A DNA stretch of 64,000 nucleotides, from the NCBI RefSeq assembly GCF_900637975.1, contig NZ_LR134477.1:3410001-3474000 (forward strand), given 5' to 3'. This document shows positions 1 through 9,115 of the stretch, piece by piece; position 1 is the stretch's first letter; every line of letters begins with the position of its first letter. Under the pieces are notes generated by a model. That model was not told where the DNA came from. It worked only from the letters and a program-made list of their open reading frames with translations, and did not search any database. The stretch comes from Actinomyces viscosus. GTDB taxonomy: Bacteria; Actinomycetota; Actinomycetes; Actinomycetales; Actinomycetaceae. The translations under genes were made by a program, and so were the position numbers.

Positions 1-232
1 CAAGAAGGTGGACGCTCAGAACGAGAAGGGCACCAAGAACGTCATTAAGACCTGGTCCCGCCGTTCGGTCATCACGCCGGACTTCCTGGGGCACACCTTC
101 GCCGTCCACGACGGTCGCAAGCACGTGCCGGTCTTCGTTACCGAGTCCATGGTGGGCCACAAGCTCGGTGAGTTCGCTCCGACCCGCACCTTCCGCGGGC
201 ACGTCAAGGACGACCGCAAGTCGCGTCGCTGA
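1..232 (+). CDS. rpsS: 30S ribosomal protein S19 (5' partial)
   Basis: C-terminal 77 codons of S19, cut by the window edge; the start lies upstream. S19 binds 16S rRNA in the 30S head next to S13. The visible protein contains the conserved core ([15 protein letters not shown], then [10 protein letters not shown] and the [13 protein letters not shown] signature) and ends in a basic tail. It is followed after 31 bases by rplV, as in all S10 operons. Identification is certain; only the missing N-terminus is unknown. Confidence 0.97.
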   Translation, partial: KKVDAQNEKGTKNVIKTWSRRSVITPDFLGHTFAVHDGRKHVPVFVTESMVGHKLGEFAPTRTFRGHVKDDRKSRR

Positions 233-263
233 CGGACGTCGGAAAGTTTGAGAGGCAGAGAAC

Positions 264-641
264 ATGGAAGCCAAGGCGCAGGCCAAGTACGTGCGCTGCA
301 CGCCGATGAAGGCGCGCCGGGTCGTGGACGTCGTCCGCGGCAAGCGCGCCGTCGAGGCCGTCAACGTGCTCCGATTCGCCCCGCAGGCCGCTGCGGTGCC
401 GGTGCGCAAGGTCCTCGAGTCCGCAATCGCCAACGCCCGGTTCAAGGCCGAGCGTGACGGTGAGCGTTTCGACGAGAACGACCTGTTCATCATCGAGGCG
501 TTCGCCGACGAGGGTCCCACCCTGAAGCGGTTCCGTCCCCGGGCACAGGGCCGGGCCAGCAGGATCCTCAAGCGGACCAGCCACATCACCGTCATCGTCG
601 GGGACAAGTCCGACGCCGCAACGAAGGAAGGAGCCCGGTAA
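264..641 (+). CDS. rplV: 50S ribosomal protein L22
   Basis: 125-residue L22, a 23S rRNA-binding protein whose extended hairpin lines the nascent-peptide exit tunnel. It begins [22 protein letters not shown] and contains the family core up to the C-terminal [11 protein letters not shown] and SHITVIV segments. A GAGG-type ribosome binding site lies just upstream of the ATG. The stop codon overlaps the start of rpsC (ATGG at 641), which suggests translational coupling inside the S10 operon. Confidence 0.97.
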   Translation: MEAKAQAKYVRCTPMKARRVVDVVRGKRAVEAVNVLRFAPQAAAVPVRKVLESAIANARFKAERDGERFDENDLFIIEAFADEGPTLKRFRPRAQGRASRILKRTSHITVIVGDKSDAATKEGAR

Positions 642-1462
642 TGGGGCAGAAGGTCAACCCGACCGGGTTCCGCCTGGGCATCACCACGGACCACCGCTCG
701 CGCTGGTTCGCCGATTCCACCAAGCCCGGTCAGCGCTACCGCGACTTCGTGGAGGAGGATGTCAAGATCCGCCGCCTCATGGAGGACGGCATGGAGCGGG
801 CCGGTATCTCCAAGGTCGACATCGAGCGCACCCGTGACCGCGTGCGCGTCGACCTGCACACCGCCCGTCCCGGTATCGTCATCGGTCGCCGTGGCGCCGA
901 GGCCGAGCGCCTGCGCGGTCAGCTCGAGAAGCTGACCGGCAAGCAGGTCCAGCTCAACATCCTCGAGGTCAAGAGCCCCGACCTGGACGCCCAGCTGGTC
1001 GCCCAGGGCATCGCCGAGCAGCTCGCCTCCCGCGTGTCCTTCCGCCGCGCGATGCGCAAGGGCATGCAGTCCGCGATGCGCGCCGGCGCCAAGGGCATCC
1101 GGGTGCAGTGCTCCGGACGCCTGGGCGGCGCCGAGATGAGCCGCAGCGAGTTCTACCGCGAGGGGCGCGTGCCGCTGCACACCCTGCGCGCGAACATCGA
1201 CTACGGCTTCTACGAGGCCAAGACCACCTTCGGCCGCCTCGGCGTCAAGGTGTGGATCTACAAGGGCGACATCACCGAGCGCGAGTTCGCCCGCCAGCAG
1301 GCCGAGTCCGGCTCCCGTGGCCGGGGCCGGGGCGAGCGCCGCGGCGGCCGTCGTGGCGACCGCGGTGAGCGCGGTTCGCGTCAGAACACCGAGCAGCAGC
1401 AGGCCGCCGAGCAGACGCCGGCCGCCGAGACCGCTGCCGCAGACCAGGGAACGGAGGCCTGA
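641..1462 (+). CDS. rpsC: 30S ribosomal protein S3
   Basis: 273-residue S3, which forms the mRNA entry site of the 30S subunit. It starts [14 protein letters not shown], carries a KH domain ([17 protein letters not shown], around residues 85-101) and the C-terminal S3 domain ([19 protein letters not shown]). After about residue 220 there is a low-complexity RG-rich stretch followed by an Ala/Glu/Gln-rich tail. Such extensions occur in actinobacterial S3, and the rest of the length is normal. It overlaps the end of rplV by one base and is followed directly by rplP. Confidence 0.97.
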   Translation: MGQKVNPTGFRLGITTDHRSRWFADSTKPGQRYRDFVEEDVKIRRLMEDGMERAGISKVDIERTRDRVRVDLHTARPGIVIGRRGAEAERLRGQLEKLTGKQVQLNILEVKSPDLDAQLVAQGIAEQLASRVSFRRAMRKGMQSAMRAGAKGIRVQCSGRLGGAEMSRSEFYREGRVPLHTLRANIDYGFYEAKTTFGRLGVKVWIYKGDITEREFARQQAESGSRGRGRGERRGGRRGDRGERGSRQNTEQQQAAEQTPAAETAAADQGTEA

Positions 1463-1465
1463 GCC

Positions 1466-1885
1466 GTGCTCATCCCCCGCCGGACCAAGTTCCGCAAGCA
1501 GCACCGCCCGCACCGCACGGGCCTTTCCAAGGGCGGCAACCAGATCGCCTTCGGTGACTACGGCATCCAGGCTCTTGAGCCCGCCTACATCACCAACCGC
1601 CAGATCGAGGCGGCCCGTATCGCCATGACCCGCCACATCAAGCGTGGCGGCAAGGTGTGGATCAACATCTTCCCGGACCGCCCCCTGACCAAGAAGCCCG
1701 CCGAGACCCGTATGGGCTCCGGTAAGGGTGCACCCGAGTGGTGGATCGCCAACGTCAAGCCCGGACGCATCCTGTTCGAGCTCGGCGGTGTCGACGAGGC
1801 CCTCGCCCGCGAGGCCATGCGCCGCGCACAGCACAAGCTTCCGATGAAGACCCGTTTCGTGACTCGTGAGGGTGGTGACGTCTGA
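1466..1885 (+). CDS. rplP: 50S ribosomal protein L16
   Basis: 139-residue L16, which helps position aminoacyl-tRNA in the 50S A site. The GTG start at 1466 gives [16 protein letters not shown], the family N-terminus. The conserved segments [33 protein letters not shown] and [12 protein letters not shown] are all present. It lies three bases after rpsC, and its stop overlaps the ATG of rpmC, so it is tightly coupled within the S10 operon. Confidence 0.97.
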   Translation: MLIPRRTKFRKQHRPHRTGLSKGGNQIAFGDYGIQALEPAYITNRQIEAARIAMTRHIKRGGKVWINIFPDRPLTKKPAETRMGSGKGAPEWWIANVKPGRILFELGGVDEALAREAMRRAQHKLPMKTRFVTREGGDV

Positions 1886-2130
1886 TGGCAATCGGTTCCA
1901 AGGGCCTGACCCCCGCCGACCTCGACGGCATGGACAACGAGCGCCTCGCCGAGGAGCTCTCCAAGGCCAAGGCCGAGCTGTTCAACCTCCGGTTCGCCTC
2001 GGCGACCGGCCAGCTCGAGGACCACGGACGTCTCAAGGCTGTGCGTCGCGACATCGCCCGCATCTACACGATCGTGCGCGAGCGTGAGCTCGGTATTCGC
2101 ACCGCCCCGAGCACGGAGGAGTCCAAGTGA
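1885..2130 (+). CDS. rpmC: 50S ribosomal protein L29
   Basis: 81-residue L29, which sits near the exit tunnel and contributes to the signal-recognition-particle and trigger-factor docking site. It shows the two-helix pattern and the signature [18 protein letters not shown] followed by [12 protein letters not shown]. Slightly longer than the usual 60-70 residues, with extra residues at both ends. It overlaps rplP at its start and rpsQ at its stop. Confidence 0.95.
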   Translation: MAIGSKGLTPADLDGMDNERLAEELSKAKAELFNLRFASATGQLEDHGRLKAVRRDIARIYTIVRERELGIRTAPSTEESK

Positions 2131-2420
2131 GCGAGCAGACCAGCACTGAGAACGTCGAGCAGTCCACCGAGCGCCCCCAGCGCAAGGTGCGTCGCGGCTA
2201 CGTCGTCTCCGACAAGATGGACAAGACGGTTGTCGTCCTCGTCGAGGAGCGCTACAAGCACTCCCTGTACGGCAAGGTCCTCCGTCGCTCCAAGAAGGTC
2301 AAGGTCCACGACGAGAACAACGAGGCCGGCGTCGGCGACCTCGTCTCCATCATGGAGACCCGCCCGCTGAGCGCCACCAAGCACTTCCGCCTCCTGGAGA
2401 TCCTCGAGCGCGCCAAGTGA
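2127..2420 (+). CDS. rpsQ: 30S ribosomal protein S17
   Basis: 97-residue S17, a primary 16S rRNA-binding protein of the 30S body. The OB-fold core is clear ([20 protein letters not shown], then [13 protein letters not shown] and [23 protein letters not shown]). An acidic Ser/Thr/Glu-rich N-terminal extension of about 18 residues precedes it. It overlaps rpmC by four bases and is the last gene of the S10 cluster here; a hairpin follows at 2462-2499 and rplN is 2.4 kb away. Confidence 0.96.
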   Translation: MSEQTSTENVEQSTERPQRKVRRGYVVSDKMDKTVVVLVEERYKHSLYGKVLRRSKKVKVHDENNEAGVGDLVSIMETRPLSATKHFRLLEILERAK

Positions 2421-2461
2421 CCCTCGGCTGAACGCCGACTCGACGACCTCGAGACGGCCCC

Positions 2462-2499
2462 CGACGCCGCAGCATCCCACCCGGGAGGCTGCGGCGTCG
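2462..2499 (+). terminator. Hairpin terminator after rpsQ
   Basis: Two perfect 12-base arms (CGACGCCGCAGC at 2462-2473 and its complement at 2488-2499) separated by 14 bases. It lies 41 bases after the rpsQ stop and before a convergent gene. There is no clear T-run, as is common for actinobacterial terminators. It probably ends the S10 transcript, so rplN would need its own promoter. Confidence 0.6.
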
Positions 2500-2536
2500 T
2501 CGTTGACGCAGGTTGTCCCGTAACAGCGAAAGCTTC

Positions 2537-3505
2537 TCACCAAAGATGCTGGGTCAAAGCCACGGCTGCCGCCCACAGTGCGTTGCCGGCTGATCCTCCG
2601 AGAGCATTCACGAGTGTGTCCTGCCCGAGTTCCCGTATGCCTCTGGCAGCGCCATGCTTGTCTTTGTTGTTAACAGCTGCACGGATCTGTTCTACGATTG
2701 CGTGGTCCGCCAACTTAGTGATCTTCTCTTCAAGTCGATCAATGAGAACGGCAATCTGTTCGTTCTGCCCGTCGTTCTGCAGCATGAGATCGCCGTTGAC
2801 CACGACGATGACTGAAGCGGTTTGTATGGGAAGGTCCCGTTGTGATTCGGTGTGCTCGGCACTGGCCGCATTGGCGTATGATCGTGCCGCTTTAGACCAT
2901 CTTTTGCCGGCTCGTAGAGGCTTCTTCTCGACGAAGCCCAGTCGCCACGCTATCCGCCGTTCGTCGTCAGTAGCGACATGAAACCAGTTGTCGTCTAACT
3001 GCGCGGCAGCCGCAAGTACCTGGTTGACCATTTCGGCCTCCTCTGAGGGGTGTGATCGTGACTTGAGGCCGATAGGATGAATTGTGCCCACTTTTCCTTC
3101 GAGGCCGTAGATCAGTGGGTGGTTATGTCCTGCGAGGACTACTTCTACCTGAGGCGATGCGTCAAGGATGGTGTGCCTGCTGAGGGCTGGAGAGGCGGAT
3201 GTGAGAAACCCTCCTTCGTTTGGAGAGACCACCAGGTCGTTGGGTAGGAGATCTACGACCCGTCTGCGTTCAACCTCGGCCGGTGCGAGCCAGTTCTTGA
3301 TCGCCAGCACGCTTAGTGGTAGCGAGACTGCTGTTACAAGCCATGACAGCCAAGGTGAGATAGGGCTAGTCCAGTACCATGCAGTGAGAGCCACCAGAAA
3401 TAGCGTAGCTGCTATCTTGATCCTGAAGAATGGCGCCGGGATGAAGAGTCTGTGTGTCGGTGCCGCGAGGGCGATGTCGTTGATTGTTGGATGATATTTC
3501 TGCAT
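2537..3505 (-). CDS. Uncharacterised two-TM membrane protein
   Basis: 322-residue protein of unknown function, transcribed against the ribosomal genes. Two hydrophobic segments (about residues 28-46 and 50-70) probably form a hairpin in the membrane. The remaining ~250 residues are soluble and likely cytoplasmic, with a charged helical stretch near 235-290 and an Ala/Gly-rich C-terminus. I recognise no catalytic motif. An AAGGGG ribosome binding site precedes the ATG. The base composition is visibly less GC-rich than the flanking ribosomal genes and codon choice is more relaxed, suggesting acquired DNA at the S10/spc boundary. It is alone, with no operon partner. Confidence 0.7.
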   Translation of the reverse strand: MQKYHPTINDIALAAPTHRLFIPAPFFRIKIAATLFLVALTAWYWTSPISPWLSWLVTAVSLPLSVLAIKNWLAPAEVERRRVVDLLPNDLVVSPNEGGFLTSASPALSRHTILDASPQVEVVLAGHNHPLIYGLEGKVGTIHPIGLKSRSHPSEEAEMVNQVLAAAAQLDDNWFHVATDDERRIAWRLGFVEKKPLRAGKRWSKAARSYANAASAEHTESQRDLPIQTASVIVVVNGDLMLQNDGQNEQIAVLIDRLEEKITKLADHAIVEQIRAAVNNKDKHGAARGIRELGQDTLVNALGGSAGNALWAAAVALTQHLW

Positions 3506-3817
3506 TGGTTACCCCTTCGGTGGTGTGTCGATCTGATGACGGCCACGGTAGAATGCGGCTCCGACATCTATTTGAGGGCCTTAAGGGGTGCTTGATTCCT
3601 GTACTTCAGACTTTCAGGGGCTGCGTATCTGCCTTGCGAACGTCGGGAGGGTCGTGTAGTGCGGCCCCCATGTAATGGGGTGTCGAAGCATGTTGGGTGT
3701 GTCGAGAGGGCGTGGACTGTCAATGTTGTCCTCGGTTACATCAATAGATGCTGTGCGCGTAGGGCTCCAGCGGTTTGGGATGTGGTCGTCCTTGCGGTGC
3801 TGATGCAGGAGCGGGTG

Positions 3818-3930
3818 GTACTGCACGAGGCGCGGGCGCTACTGGGGGAGGTGTGGGGGTACTCCACGGGGGTGGGGCTCCCGTGCAGTACGGACAATCC
3901 CTGGCCAGTACGGCCCCATCCCCGTGGAGT
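3818..3930 (-). repeat. Four-half-site dispersed element, copy 1
   Basis: Read on the minus strand it aligns with copies at 4243 and 19582, including a shared internal TACTGGCCAGGG-type block. Four half-sites are at 3818-3829 (GTACTGCACGAG), 3859-3871 (GTACTCCACGGGG), 3882-3891 (CGTGCAGTAC) and 3920-3930 (CCCCGTGGAGT). The first pairs with the third and the second with the fourth, so the two stems interleave rather than nest, as in a pseudoknot. Confidence 0.65.
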
Positions 3931-4242
3931 GGTGACTCGGGCCCGGAGTGGGCGATCCTCCAGGGTGAATGGTCGCCTGATGGACTGCCCAGGCGGCGGC
4001 GCTGTCGGTCGCTGTCCTCGGGAGTCGACCCTGGAACGTGTTGCTTCTGGCCGTCACTCGTGGCCGCTAGTCAGGAAGGTCGGGGACCGCGTTCTCTGGC
4101 CAGGACCTACTTCTCCCGCGAACGGTTGGTGGTCTCGCCCCAGCTGACTCGAGGACAGTGCAGTTCCCGCTGGATGGGTGAGTCGCCGATCAGGGCCGGC
4201 TTGGCGTCATGGGACGCGAACGCTCCCGCGGTTGCCGCTGCG

Positions 4243-4355
4243 GTGCACGAGAGTGGGGGTGTAATGGGTGGAGCCGTGCGTACTGCACGAGAGCTCCACC
4301 CCCATGGAGTGCATCCGTACCTCTTCCAGTAGATCTCGGCCCTCATGCAGTAGTG
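4243..4355 (+). repeat. Four-half-site dispersed element, copy 2
   Basis: Half-sites lie at 4243-4253 (GTGCACGAGAG), 4280-4291 (GTACTGCACGAG), 4303-4310 (CATGGAGT) and 4342-4352 (CTCATGCAGTA), with the same spacing as the copies at 3818-3930 and 19582-19695. The stems are less perfect than in the other two copies. An additional internal inverted repeat joins ATGGGTGGAGC at 4264 with the GCTCCACCCCCAT at 4293. Confidence 0.55.
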
Positions 4356-4825
4356 ATCTGTGTTTTAGGGGGTTTCCTGTCCATGACAGACTCACCTCCG
4401 AAGCGCGACGTGGATCCGGTGGGTGCGGCGTCCTCCGGGACCCGCTCGTCGCGAGGTCGTCGGGTAGGCCTTGGGTTCGTACCCTCTACCCCTCGAACGC
4501 GCGACACAAGGTACGATCTCAACGTTGAGCCGCCAGACCGGGAAAAGCCGGTGAGCAAAGGCACAGGGCGGGGTGGTCATCTCAGGTACCGCTTGATGCG
4601 ACGGCTGGACTAGGCTAATGGAGTTGCGCGCGCCCTCGGTGCGCCCGGCAGAGACCTCGTGCATCCTGCGCCTGTGTCTGCCGGGACAGCGTACCGCGGA
4701 CATCCCCCATCCCTGGGTCGGCCTCGTGCGGCCTGCGGCCGGGGGAGACGTGTGCAAGACCAGAAGAACGTTCGGCCAGGCTCAGGAGCTTCCTGAGAAC
4801 CGGCTCGACGACAGGAGAACACTCA

Positions 4826-5194
4826 ATGATCCAGCAGGAGTCGCGACTGAAGGTCGCCGACAACACCGGTGCCAAGGAGATCCTTTGCATCCGTGTTCTC
4901 GGTGGATCGGGTCGGCGCTATGCGGGTATCGGCGACACGATCGTCGCCACCGTCAAGGACGCCATTCCCGGCGGCAACGTGAAGAAGGGCGAGGTCGTCA
5001 AGGCCGTCGTCGTGCGTGCCCGCAAGGAGCGTCGTCGTCCCGACGGCTCGTACATCCGCTTCGACGAGAACGCCGCCGTCATCCTCAAGAACGACGGGGA
5101 GCCGCGCGGTACGCGCATCTTCGGCCCCGTCGGCCGTGAGCTTCGCGAGAAGAAGTTCATGCGCATCGTCTCGCTCGCCCCGGAGGTGATCTGA
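4826..5194 (+). CDS. rplN: 50S ribosomal protein L14
   Basis: 122-residue L14, which contacts 23S rRNA and forms an inter-subunit bridge with 16S rRNA. Starts [19 protein letters not shown] and has the family signature [31 protein letters not shown] ribosome binding site precedes the ATG. It is the first gene of the spc cluster here, and rplX follows after two bases. Length is exactly the family norm. Confidence 0.97.
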   Translation: MIQQESRLKVADNTGAKEILCIRVLGGSGRRYAGIGDTIVATVKDAIPGGNVKKGEVVKAVVVRARKERRRPDGSYIRFDENAAVILKNDGEPRGTRIFGPVGRELREKKFMRIVSLAPEVI

Positions 5195-5196
5195 AC

Positions 5197-5541
5197 ATGG
5201 CACGCATCAAGAAGGGCGACCAGGTCATCGTCATCGCCGGTAAGGACAAGGGCAAGACCGGCCGCGTCCTGAAGGTCCTCAAGGGCACTGACCGTGTCAT
5301 CGTCGAGGGCGTCCAGCGCGTTACCAAGCACACCAAGGTGGGGCAGTCCCAGCAGGGCGCCCGCACCGGCGGCATCGAGACCGTTGAGGCGCCCATCCAC
5401 GCCTCCAACGTCATGCTCGTCGACCCCAAGACCAAGAAGCGCACCCGCGTGGGCTTCCGCGTCGAGGAGGGCGTGCGTCCCAACGGCCGCAAGCGCACCG
5501 TCCGCGTGCGCTACGCCAAGAAGAGCGGGGAGGACCTGTGA
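5197..5541 (+). CDS. rplX: 50S ribosomal protein L24
   Basis: 114-residue L24, an assembly-initiator protein that binds the 5' region of 23S rRNA. The KOW motif is at residues 6-33 ([17 protein letters not shown]), followed by [12 protein letters not shown] charged C-terminal extension ends in KKSGEDL. The stop overlaps the GTG of rplE by four bases. Confidence 0.96.
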   Translation: MARIKKGDQVIVIAGKDKGKTGRVLKVLKGTDRVIVEGVQRVTKHTKVGQSQQGARTGGIETVEAPIHASNVMLVDPKTKKRTRVGFRVEEGVRPNGRKRTVRVRYAKKSGEDL

Positions 5542-6101
5542 CCATGGCTGACAAGACCACCCCCCGTCTCAAGACGAAGTACACCGAGGAGGTGCGCCCC
5601 GCCCTGCTCAAGGAGTTCCACCACGACAACGTGATGGAGGTCGGGCGCGTCGTCAAGGTCGTCGTCAACATGGGTGTGGGCGAGGCCGCCCACGACTCCA
5701 AGATGATCGAGGGCGCCGTGCGCGACCTCGCCGCCATCACGGGTCAGAAGCCCCAGGTCACCCGGGCCCGCAAGTCCATCGCGCAGTTCAAGCTGCGTGA
5801 GGGCATGCCGATCGGCGCGCACTCCACGCTGCGCGGCGACCGCATGTGGGAGTTCCTGGACCGCCTGGTGTCGATCTCCCTGCCCCGCATCCGCGACTTC
5901 CGCGGTCTGAGCCCCAAGCAGTTCGACGGGAACGGCAACTACACCTTCGGTCTGACCGAGCAGGCTGTCTTCCACGAGATCGACCAGGACCAGATCGACC
6001 GCGTCCGCGGCATGGACATCACCGTGGTGACCACGGCCAAGACCGACGAGGAGGCCCGCTCGCTGCTCAAGCAGCTCGGCTTCCCCTTCAAGGAGAAGTG
6101 A
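5538..6101 (+). CDS. rplE: 50S ribosomal protein L5
   Basis: 187-residue L5, which binds 5S rRNA and contacts P-site tRNA. It contains [30 protein letters not shown] and the C-terminal DIDV-type motif as [20 protein letters not shown] at 5538 overlaps the rplX stop; an in-frame ATG two codons later (5544) is an equally plausible start and would remove two residues. Confidence 0.96.
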   Translation: MTMADKTTPRLKTKYTEEVRPALLKEFHHDNVMEVGRVVKVVVNMGVGEAAHDSKMIEGAVRDLAAITGQKPQVTRARKSIAQFKLREGMPIGAHSTLRGDRMWEFLDRLVSISLPRIRDFRGLSPKQFDGNGNYTFGLTEQAVFHEIDQDQIDRVRGMDITVVTTAKTDEEARSLLKQLGFPFKEK

Positions 6102-6102
6102 C

Positions 6103-6288
6103 ATGGCGAAGACCGCTCTGATTGAGAAGGCGAACCGCAAGCCCAAGTTCGGTGTCCGTGCCTACACGCGCTGCCAGCGCTGCGGCCGCCCGCACTCGGT
6201 GTACCGCAAGTTCGGCCTGTGCCGTATCTGCCTGCGTGAGATGGCCCTTCGTGGCGAGCTCCCGGGCGTGAGCAAGTCCAGCTGGTAA
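6103..6288 (+). CDS. rpsZ: 30S ribosomal protein S14, zinc-binding type
   Basis: 61-residue short S14. Two CxxC pairs (C24/C27 in RCQRCGRP and C40/C43 in GLCRICLRE) form the zinc site, so this is the C+ form rather than the longer zinc-free form. It sits in the 30S head near S3 and S10. The start is one base after the rplE stop region. The ending SGVSKSSW-type tail is typical. A zinc-independent paralogue is often found elsewhere in actinobacterial genomes, but none is in this window. Confidence 0.96.
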   Translation: MAKTALIEKANRKPKFGVRAYTRCQRCGRPHSVYRKFGLCRICLREMALRGELPGVSKSSW

Positions 6289-6346
6289 GAACTTACGTCG
6301 CAGGTCCGGTAAGGAAACCACGACGAGGAAGGGCCAAGGCCCACTC

Positions 6347-6745
6347 ATGACAATGACAGACCCCATCGCAGACATGCTGACCCGTCTGCGCAACGCAAAC
6401 AGCGCCTACCACGACACCGTGTCGATGCCGTCGAGCAAGCTCAAGGTGAACATCGCTGAGATGCTCAAGTCCGAGGGCTACATCGCCGGCTACGAGGTCA
6501 CGGACGCCGAGGTCGGCAAGACGCTCACGCTGAGCCTCAAGTACGGAGCCAACCGCCAGCGGGCCATCCAGGGCCTGCGCCGGATCTCCAAGCCCGGCCT
6601 GCGCGTCTACGCCAAGTCCACCAACCTGCCCAAGGTCCTCGGCGGCCTGGGAGTGGCGATCCTGTCCACCTCCTCCGGCCTCCTGACCGACAGGCAGGCC
6701 GAGTCGCGTGGCGTGGGCGGCGAAGTCCTCGCCTACGTCTGGTAA
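6347..6745 (+). CDS. rpsH: 30S ribosomal protein S8
   Basis: 132-residue S8, which binds helix 21 of 16S rRNA and in many bacteria represses its own operon. Starts [18 protein letters not shown] and ends with the signature [22 protein letters not shown]. An alternative ATG two codons in would give the more usual MTDPIADML. Fifty-eight bases separate it from rpsZ. Confidence 0.96.
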   Translation: MTMTDPIADMLTRLRNANSAYHDTVSMPSSKLKVNIAEMLKSEGYIAGYEVTDAEVGKTLTLSLKYGANRQRAIQGLRRISKPGLRVYAKSTNLPKVLGGLGVAILSTSSGLLTDRQAESRGVGGEVLAYVW

Positions 6746-6766
6746 GAGAAGGAACGGAGGAAAACC

Positions 6767-7306
6767 ATGTCTCGTATTGGACGGCTCCCCGTTCCGGTTC
6801 CTGCCGGAGTGGACGTCACCATCGACGGCCAGGACGTGACGGTCAAGGGCCCCAAGGGCACCCTGTCCCGCACGATCAGCGAGCCCCTGAGCGTCACCCG
6901 CCAGGAGGACGGCTCCATCCTGGTCACGCGTCCCGACGACGAGCGCCGCTCGCGCTCGCTGCACGGACTGTCGCGCACCCTCATCAACAACATGGTGATC
7001 GGCGTCACCGAGGGCTACTCCAAGCAGCTCGAGATCGTCGGCACCGGTTACCGCGTCGCAGCCAAGGGCCAGGGCATCGAGCTCTCCCTCGGCTTCTCCC
7101 ACACCGTGACCGTTGAGCCTCCCGAGGGCATCACCTTCACGGTCGACGGCAACCTGAAGATCACCGTCTCCGGTATCTCCAAGGAGCAGGTCGGCGAGGT
7201 CGCGGCGAACATTCGCAAGATCCGTCCGCCGGAGCCCTACAAGGGCAAGGGCGTGCGCTACGCCGGCGAGAACGTGCGCCGCAAGGTCGGAAAGGCTGGT
7301 AAGTGA
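6767..7306 (+). CDS. rplF: 50S ribosomal protein L6
   Basis: 179-residue L6, located near the GTPase-associated centre of the 50S subunit. Two repeated L6 domains are visible, and the C-terminal signature [19 protein letters not shown] is intact. An AGGAACGGAGG ribosome binding site precedes the ATG. The stop overlaps the following rplR start codons. Confidence 0.97.
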   Translation: MSRIGRLPVPVPAGVDVTIDGQDVTVKGPKGTLSRTISEPLSVTRQEDGSILVTRPDDERRSRSLHGLSRTLINNMVIGVTEGYSKQLEIVGTGYRVAAKGQGIELSLGFSHTVTVEPPEGITFTVDGNLKITVSGISKEQVGEVAANIRKIRPPEPYKGKGVRYAGENVRRKVGKAGK

Positions 7307-7308
7307 CC

Positions 7309-7689
7309 ATGGCTTACTCGATCAAGAGGGGCAAGGGCAACCCCCGCGCCATCGCCCGCAAGATCCGCCACCAGCGCGTGCGCAAGCACATCTCCGGCAC
7401 CCCCGAGCGTCCCCGCCTGGTGGTCACCCGGTCCAACCGCCATATGGTGGCCCAGGTCGTCGACGACACCATCGGCCACACCCTGTGCGCCGCCTCCACC
7501 CTGGAGGAGGCTGCCAAGGGCGTCGAGGGCCACAAGGTGGGCGCCGCCCGCAAGGTCGGCGAGCTCATCGCCGAGCGTGCCAAGGCGCTGGGCATTGAGG
7601 CAGTCGTGTTCGACCGCGGCGGCAACAAGTACCACGGCCGTGTCGCGGCCGTCGCCGAGGGCGCCCGCGAGGGCGGCCTGAAGCTGTGA
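7309..7689 (+). CDS. rplR: 50S ribosomal protein L18
   Basis: L18 of about 126 residues; with L5 it anchors 5S rRNA in the central protuberance. It reads [21 protein letters not shown] with [20 protein letters not shown] and ends [25 protein letters not shown] chose the ATG at 7309; a GTG two codons upstream (7303) overlaps rplF by four bases and could also be used. Confidence 0.96.
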   Translation: MAYSIKRGKGNPRAIARKIRHQRVRKHISGTPERPRLVVTRSNRHMVAQVVDDTIGHTLCAASTLEEAAKGVEGHKVGAARKVGELIAERAKALGIEAVVFDRGGNKYHGRVAAVAEGAREGGLKL

Positions 7690-7723
7690 GCACTAAGACG
7701 ACGAGAAAGCAGAGGAATATCTG

Positions 7724-8431
7724 ATGGCTGCACCGCAGCGAGACAGGTCCGCGTCGTCCGACGGCTCGGCCCAGCGCGAGAACGACGAGCGCCGGGGCGA
7801 GGGCCGCGGCCGCCGCGACCGCAACAATGACCGCCGCGACCGTGGTCGCGGCAACGACGACAAGTACATCGAGCGCGTCGTCGCCATCAACCGCGTGTCC
7901 AAGGTCGTCAAGGGCGGCCGCCGCTTCACCTTCACGGCCCTCGTGGTCGTCGGTGACGGTGAGGGCACCGTCGGCGTGGGCTACGGCAAGGCGAAAGAGG
8001 TTCCCGCCGCCATCGCCAAGGCCGTCGAGATCGCTAAGAAGAACTTCTTCCACGTCCCGATGATCCGCCGCACCATCCCGCACCTGGTCCAGGGCGAGGA
8101 CTCCGCCGGAGTCGTCCTCCTGCGCCCGGCGTCCCCCGGTACCGGTGTTATCGCCGGTGGACCGGTGCGCGCCGTGCTGGACTGCGCCGGTGTCCACGAC
8201 ATCCTGTCCAAGTCGCTGGGCTCCTCCAACGCGATCAACATCGTGCACGCCACGGTGGACGCCCTCAAGCAGCTTGAGCAGCCCGAGGCCGTCGCGGCCC
8301 GCCGCGGCCTGCCCCTGGAGGACGTCGCCCCGCAGTCCATGCTGCGGGCCCGCGCCGAGGGCGAGGCCGACAAGCGCGCCCAGGCCGAGAAGCAGGAGGC
8401 CGAGAAGGCCGCTGAAGGAGTGGGTGCGTGA
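7724..8431 (+). CDS. rpsE: 30S ribosomal protein S5
   Basis: 235-residue S5, which contributes to mRNA helicase activity and decoding fidelity. A charged Arg/Asp-rich N-terminal extension of about 45 residues precedes the double-stranded-RNA-binding-like domain ([17 protein letters not shown], then the glycine-rich loop [14 protein letters not shown]). The C-terminal domain contains [17 protein letters not shown]. An Ala/Glu/Lys tail extends the C-terminus. The stop overlaps the start of rpmD. Confidence 0.96.
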   Translation: MAAPQRDRSASSDGSAQRENDERRGEGRGRRDRNNDRRDRGRGNDDKYIERVVAINRVSKVVKGGRRFTFTALVVVGDGEGTVGVGYGKAKEVPAAIAKAVEIAKKNFFHVPMIRRTIPHLVQGEDSAGVVLLRPASPGTGVIAGGPVRAVLDCAGVHDILSKSLGSSNAINIVHATVDALKQLEQPEAVAARRGLPLEDVAPQSMLRARAEGEADKRAQAEKQEAEKAAEGVGA

Positions 8432-8637
8432 TGGCTGAGTCCGCATCGAAGCAGATGACCAAGCAGCTCAAGGTCACTCAGATTCGCTCTGGCATCGGGG
8501 GCACCCACCGCCAGCGCGAGTCCCTCAAGACCCTGGGCCTGCGCAAGATCCGCCAGTCCGTCGTGCGCGAGGACACCCCCAGCGTGCGCGGCCTGATTGC
8601 CACGGTGCACCACCTGGTCACCGTTGAGGAGGTCTGA
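8431..8637 (+). CDS. rpmD: 50S ribosomal protein L30
   Basis: 68-residue L30 with the conserved [24 protein letters not shown] core and the C-terminal [17 protein letters not shown] chose the ATG at 8431, which overlaps the rpsE stop; a GTG one codon upstream is possible. The slightly long N-terminus (about 8 extra residues) is seen in other actinobacteria. rplO follows immediately. Confidence 0.95.
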   Translation: MAESASKQMTKQLKVTQIRSGIGGTHRQRESLKTLGLRKIRQSVVREDTPSVRGLIATVHHLVTVEEV

Positions 8638-8638
8638 G

Positions 8639-9115
8639 ATGGCTGACACCGAGAACCCGCAGGAGGAGAAGGTGCGCGTCGTCAAGCTGCACCACCTGCG
8701 CCCCGCCCCCGGCGCCAAGAAGGCCAAGACCCGTGTGGGTCGCGGTGAGGCGTCCAAGGGTAAGACCGCCGGTCGCGGTACCAAGGGCACCAAGGCCCGT
8801 TACCAGGTCCGCCCCGGTTTCGAGGGTGGCCAGATGCCGCTGCACATGCGTCTTCCCAAGCTGCGCGGCTTCCGCAACCCCAACCGGGTCGAGTACCAGC
8901 CCGTGAACGTCGGCCGCATCGCCGAGCTGTTCCCCGAGGGCGGCACGGTGACCGTGGAGGACCTCGTGGCCAAGGGTGCGGTTCGCAAGAACCAGCTCGT
9001 CAAGGTCCTCGGCGGCGGCGACGTCACCGTGGCCCTGACGCTCACGGCCGACGCCTGGTCCGGCTCCGCTAAGGAGAAGATCGAGGCCGCCGGCGGCACC
9101 ATCGCCACGCGCTGA
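8639..9115 (+). CDS. rplO: 50S ribosomal protein L15
   Basis: 158-residue L15, a late-assembly 23S rRNA-binding protein. The frame stays open upstream, but the ATG at 8639 one base after the rpmD stop fits the family: [22 protein letters not shown]. The Gly/Arg/Lys-rich segment [17 protein letters not shown] and the pattern [19 protein letters not shown] are diagnostic. It is the last gene before a strong hairpin. Confidence 0.96.
   Translation: MADTENPQEEKVRVVKLHHLRPAPGAKKAKTRVGRGEASKGKTAGRGTKGTKARYQVRPGFEGGQMPLHMRLPKLRGFRNPNRVEYQPVNVGRIAELFPEGGTVTVEDLVAKGAVRKNQLVKVLGGGDVTVALTLTADAWSGSAKEKIEAAGGTIATR

Larger units (their letters stand above)
3506..4825. other. Gene-poor repeat-bearing region before rplN
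   Basis: About 1.3 kb with no convincing gene. Open frames here are short, lack recognisable domains and run through the repeats. It contains two copies of a four-half-site element (3818-3930, inverted; 4243-4355), a possible degenerate copy around 4090-4180, and a small hairpin just upstream of rplN (CTCAGGA/TCCTGAG near 4781-4797). A TAGGCT hexamer at 4610-4615 looks like an actinobacterial -10, but I see no matching -35. The spc-operon promoter should lie between about 4350 and 4800. Confidence 0.6.

Noticed and set aside
4209..4613. Open frames across the 3.7-4.8 kb repeats
   Set aside because: Short, overlapping on both strands, run through inverted repeats and show no domain or ribosome binding site.
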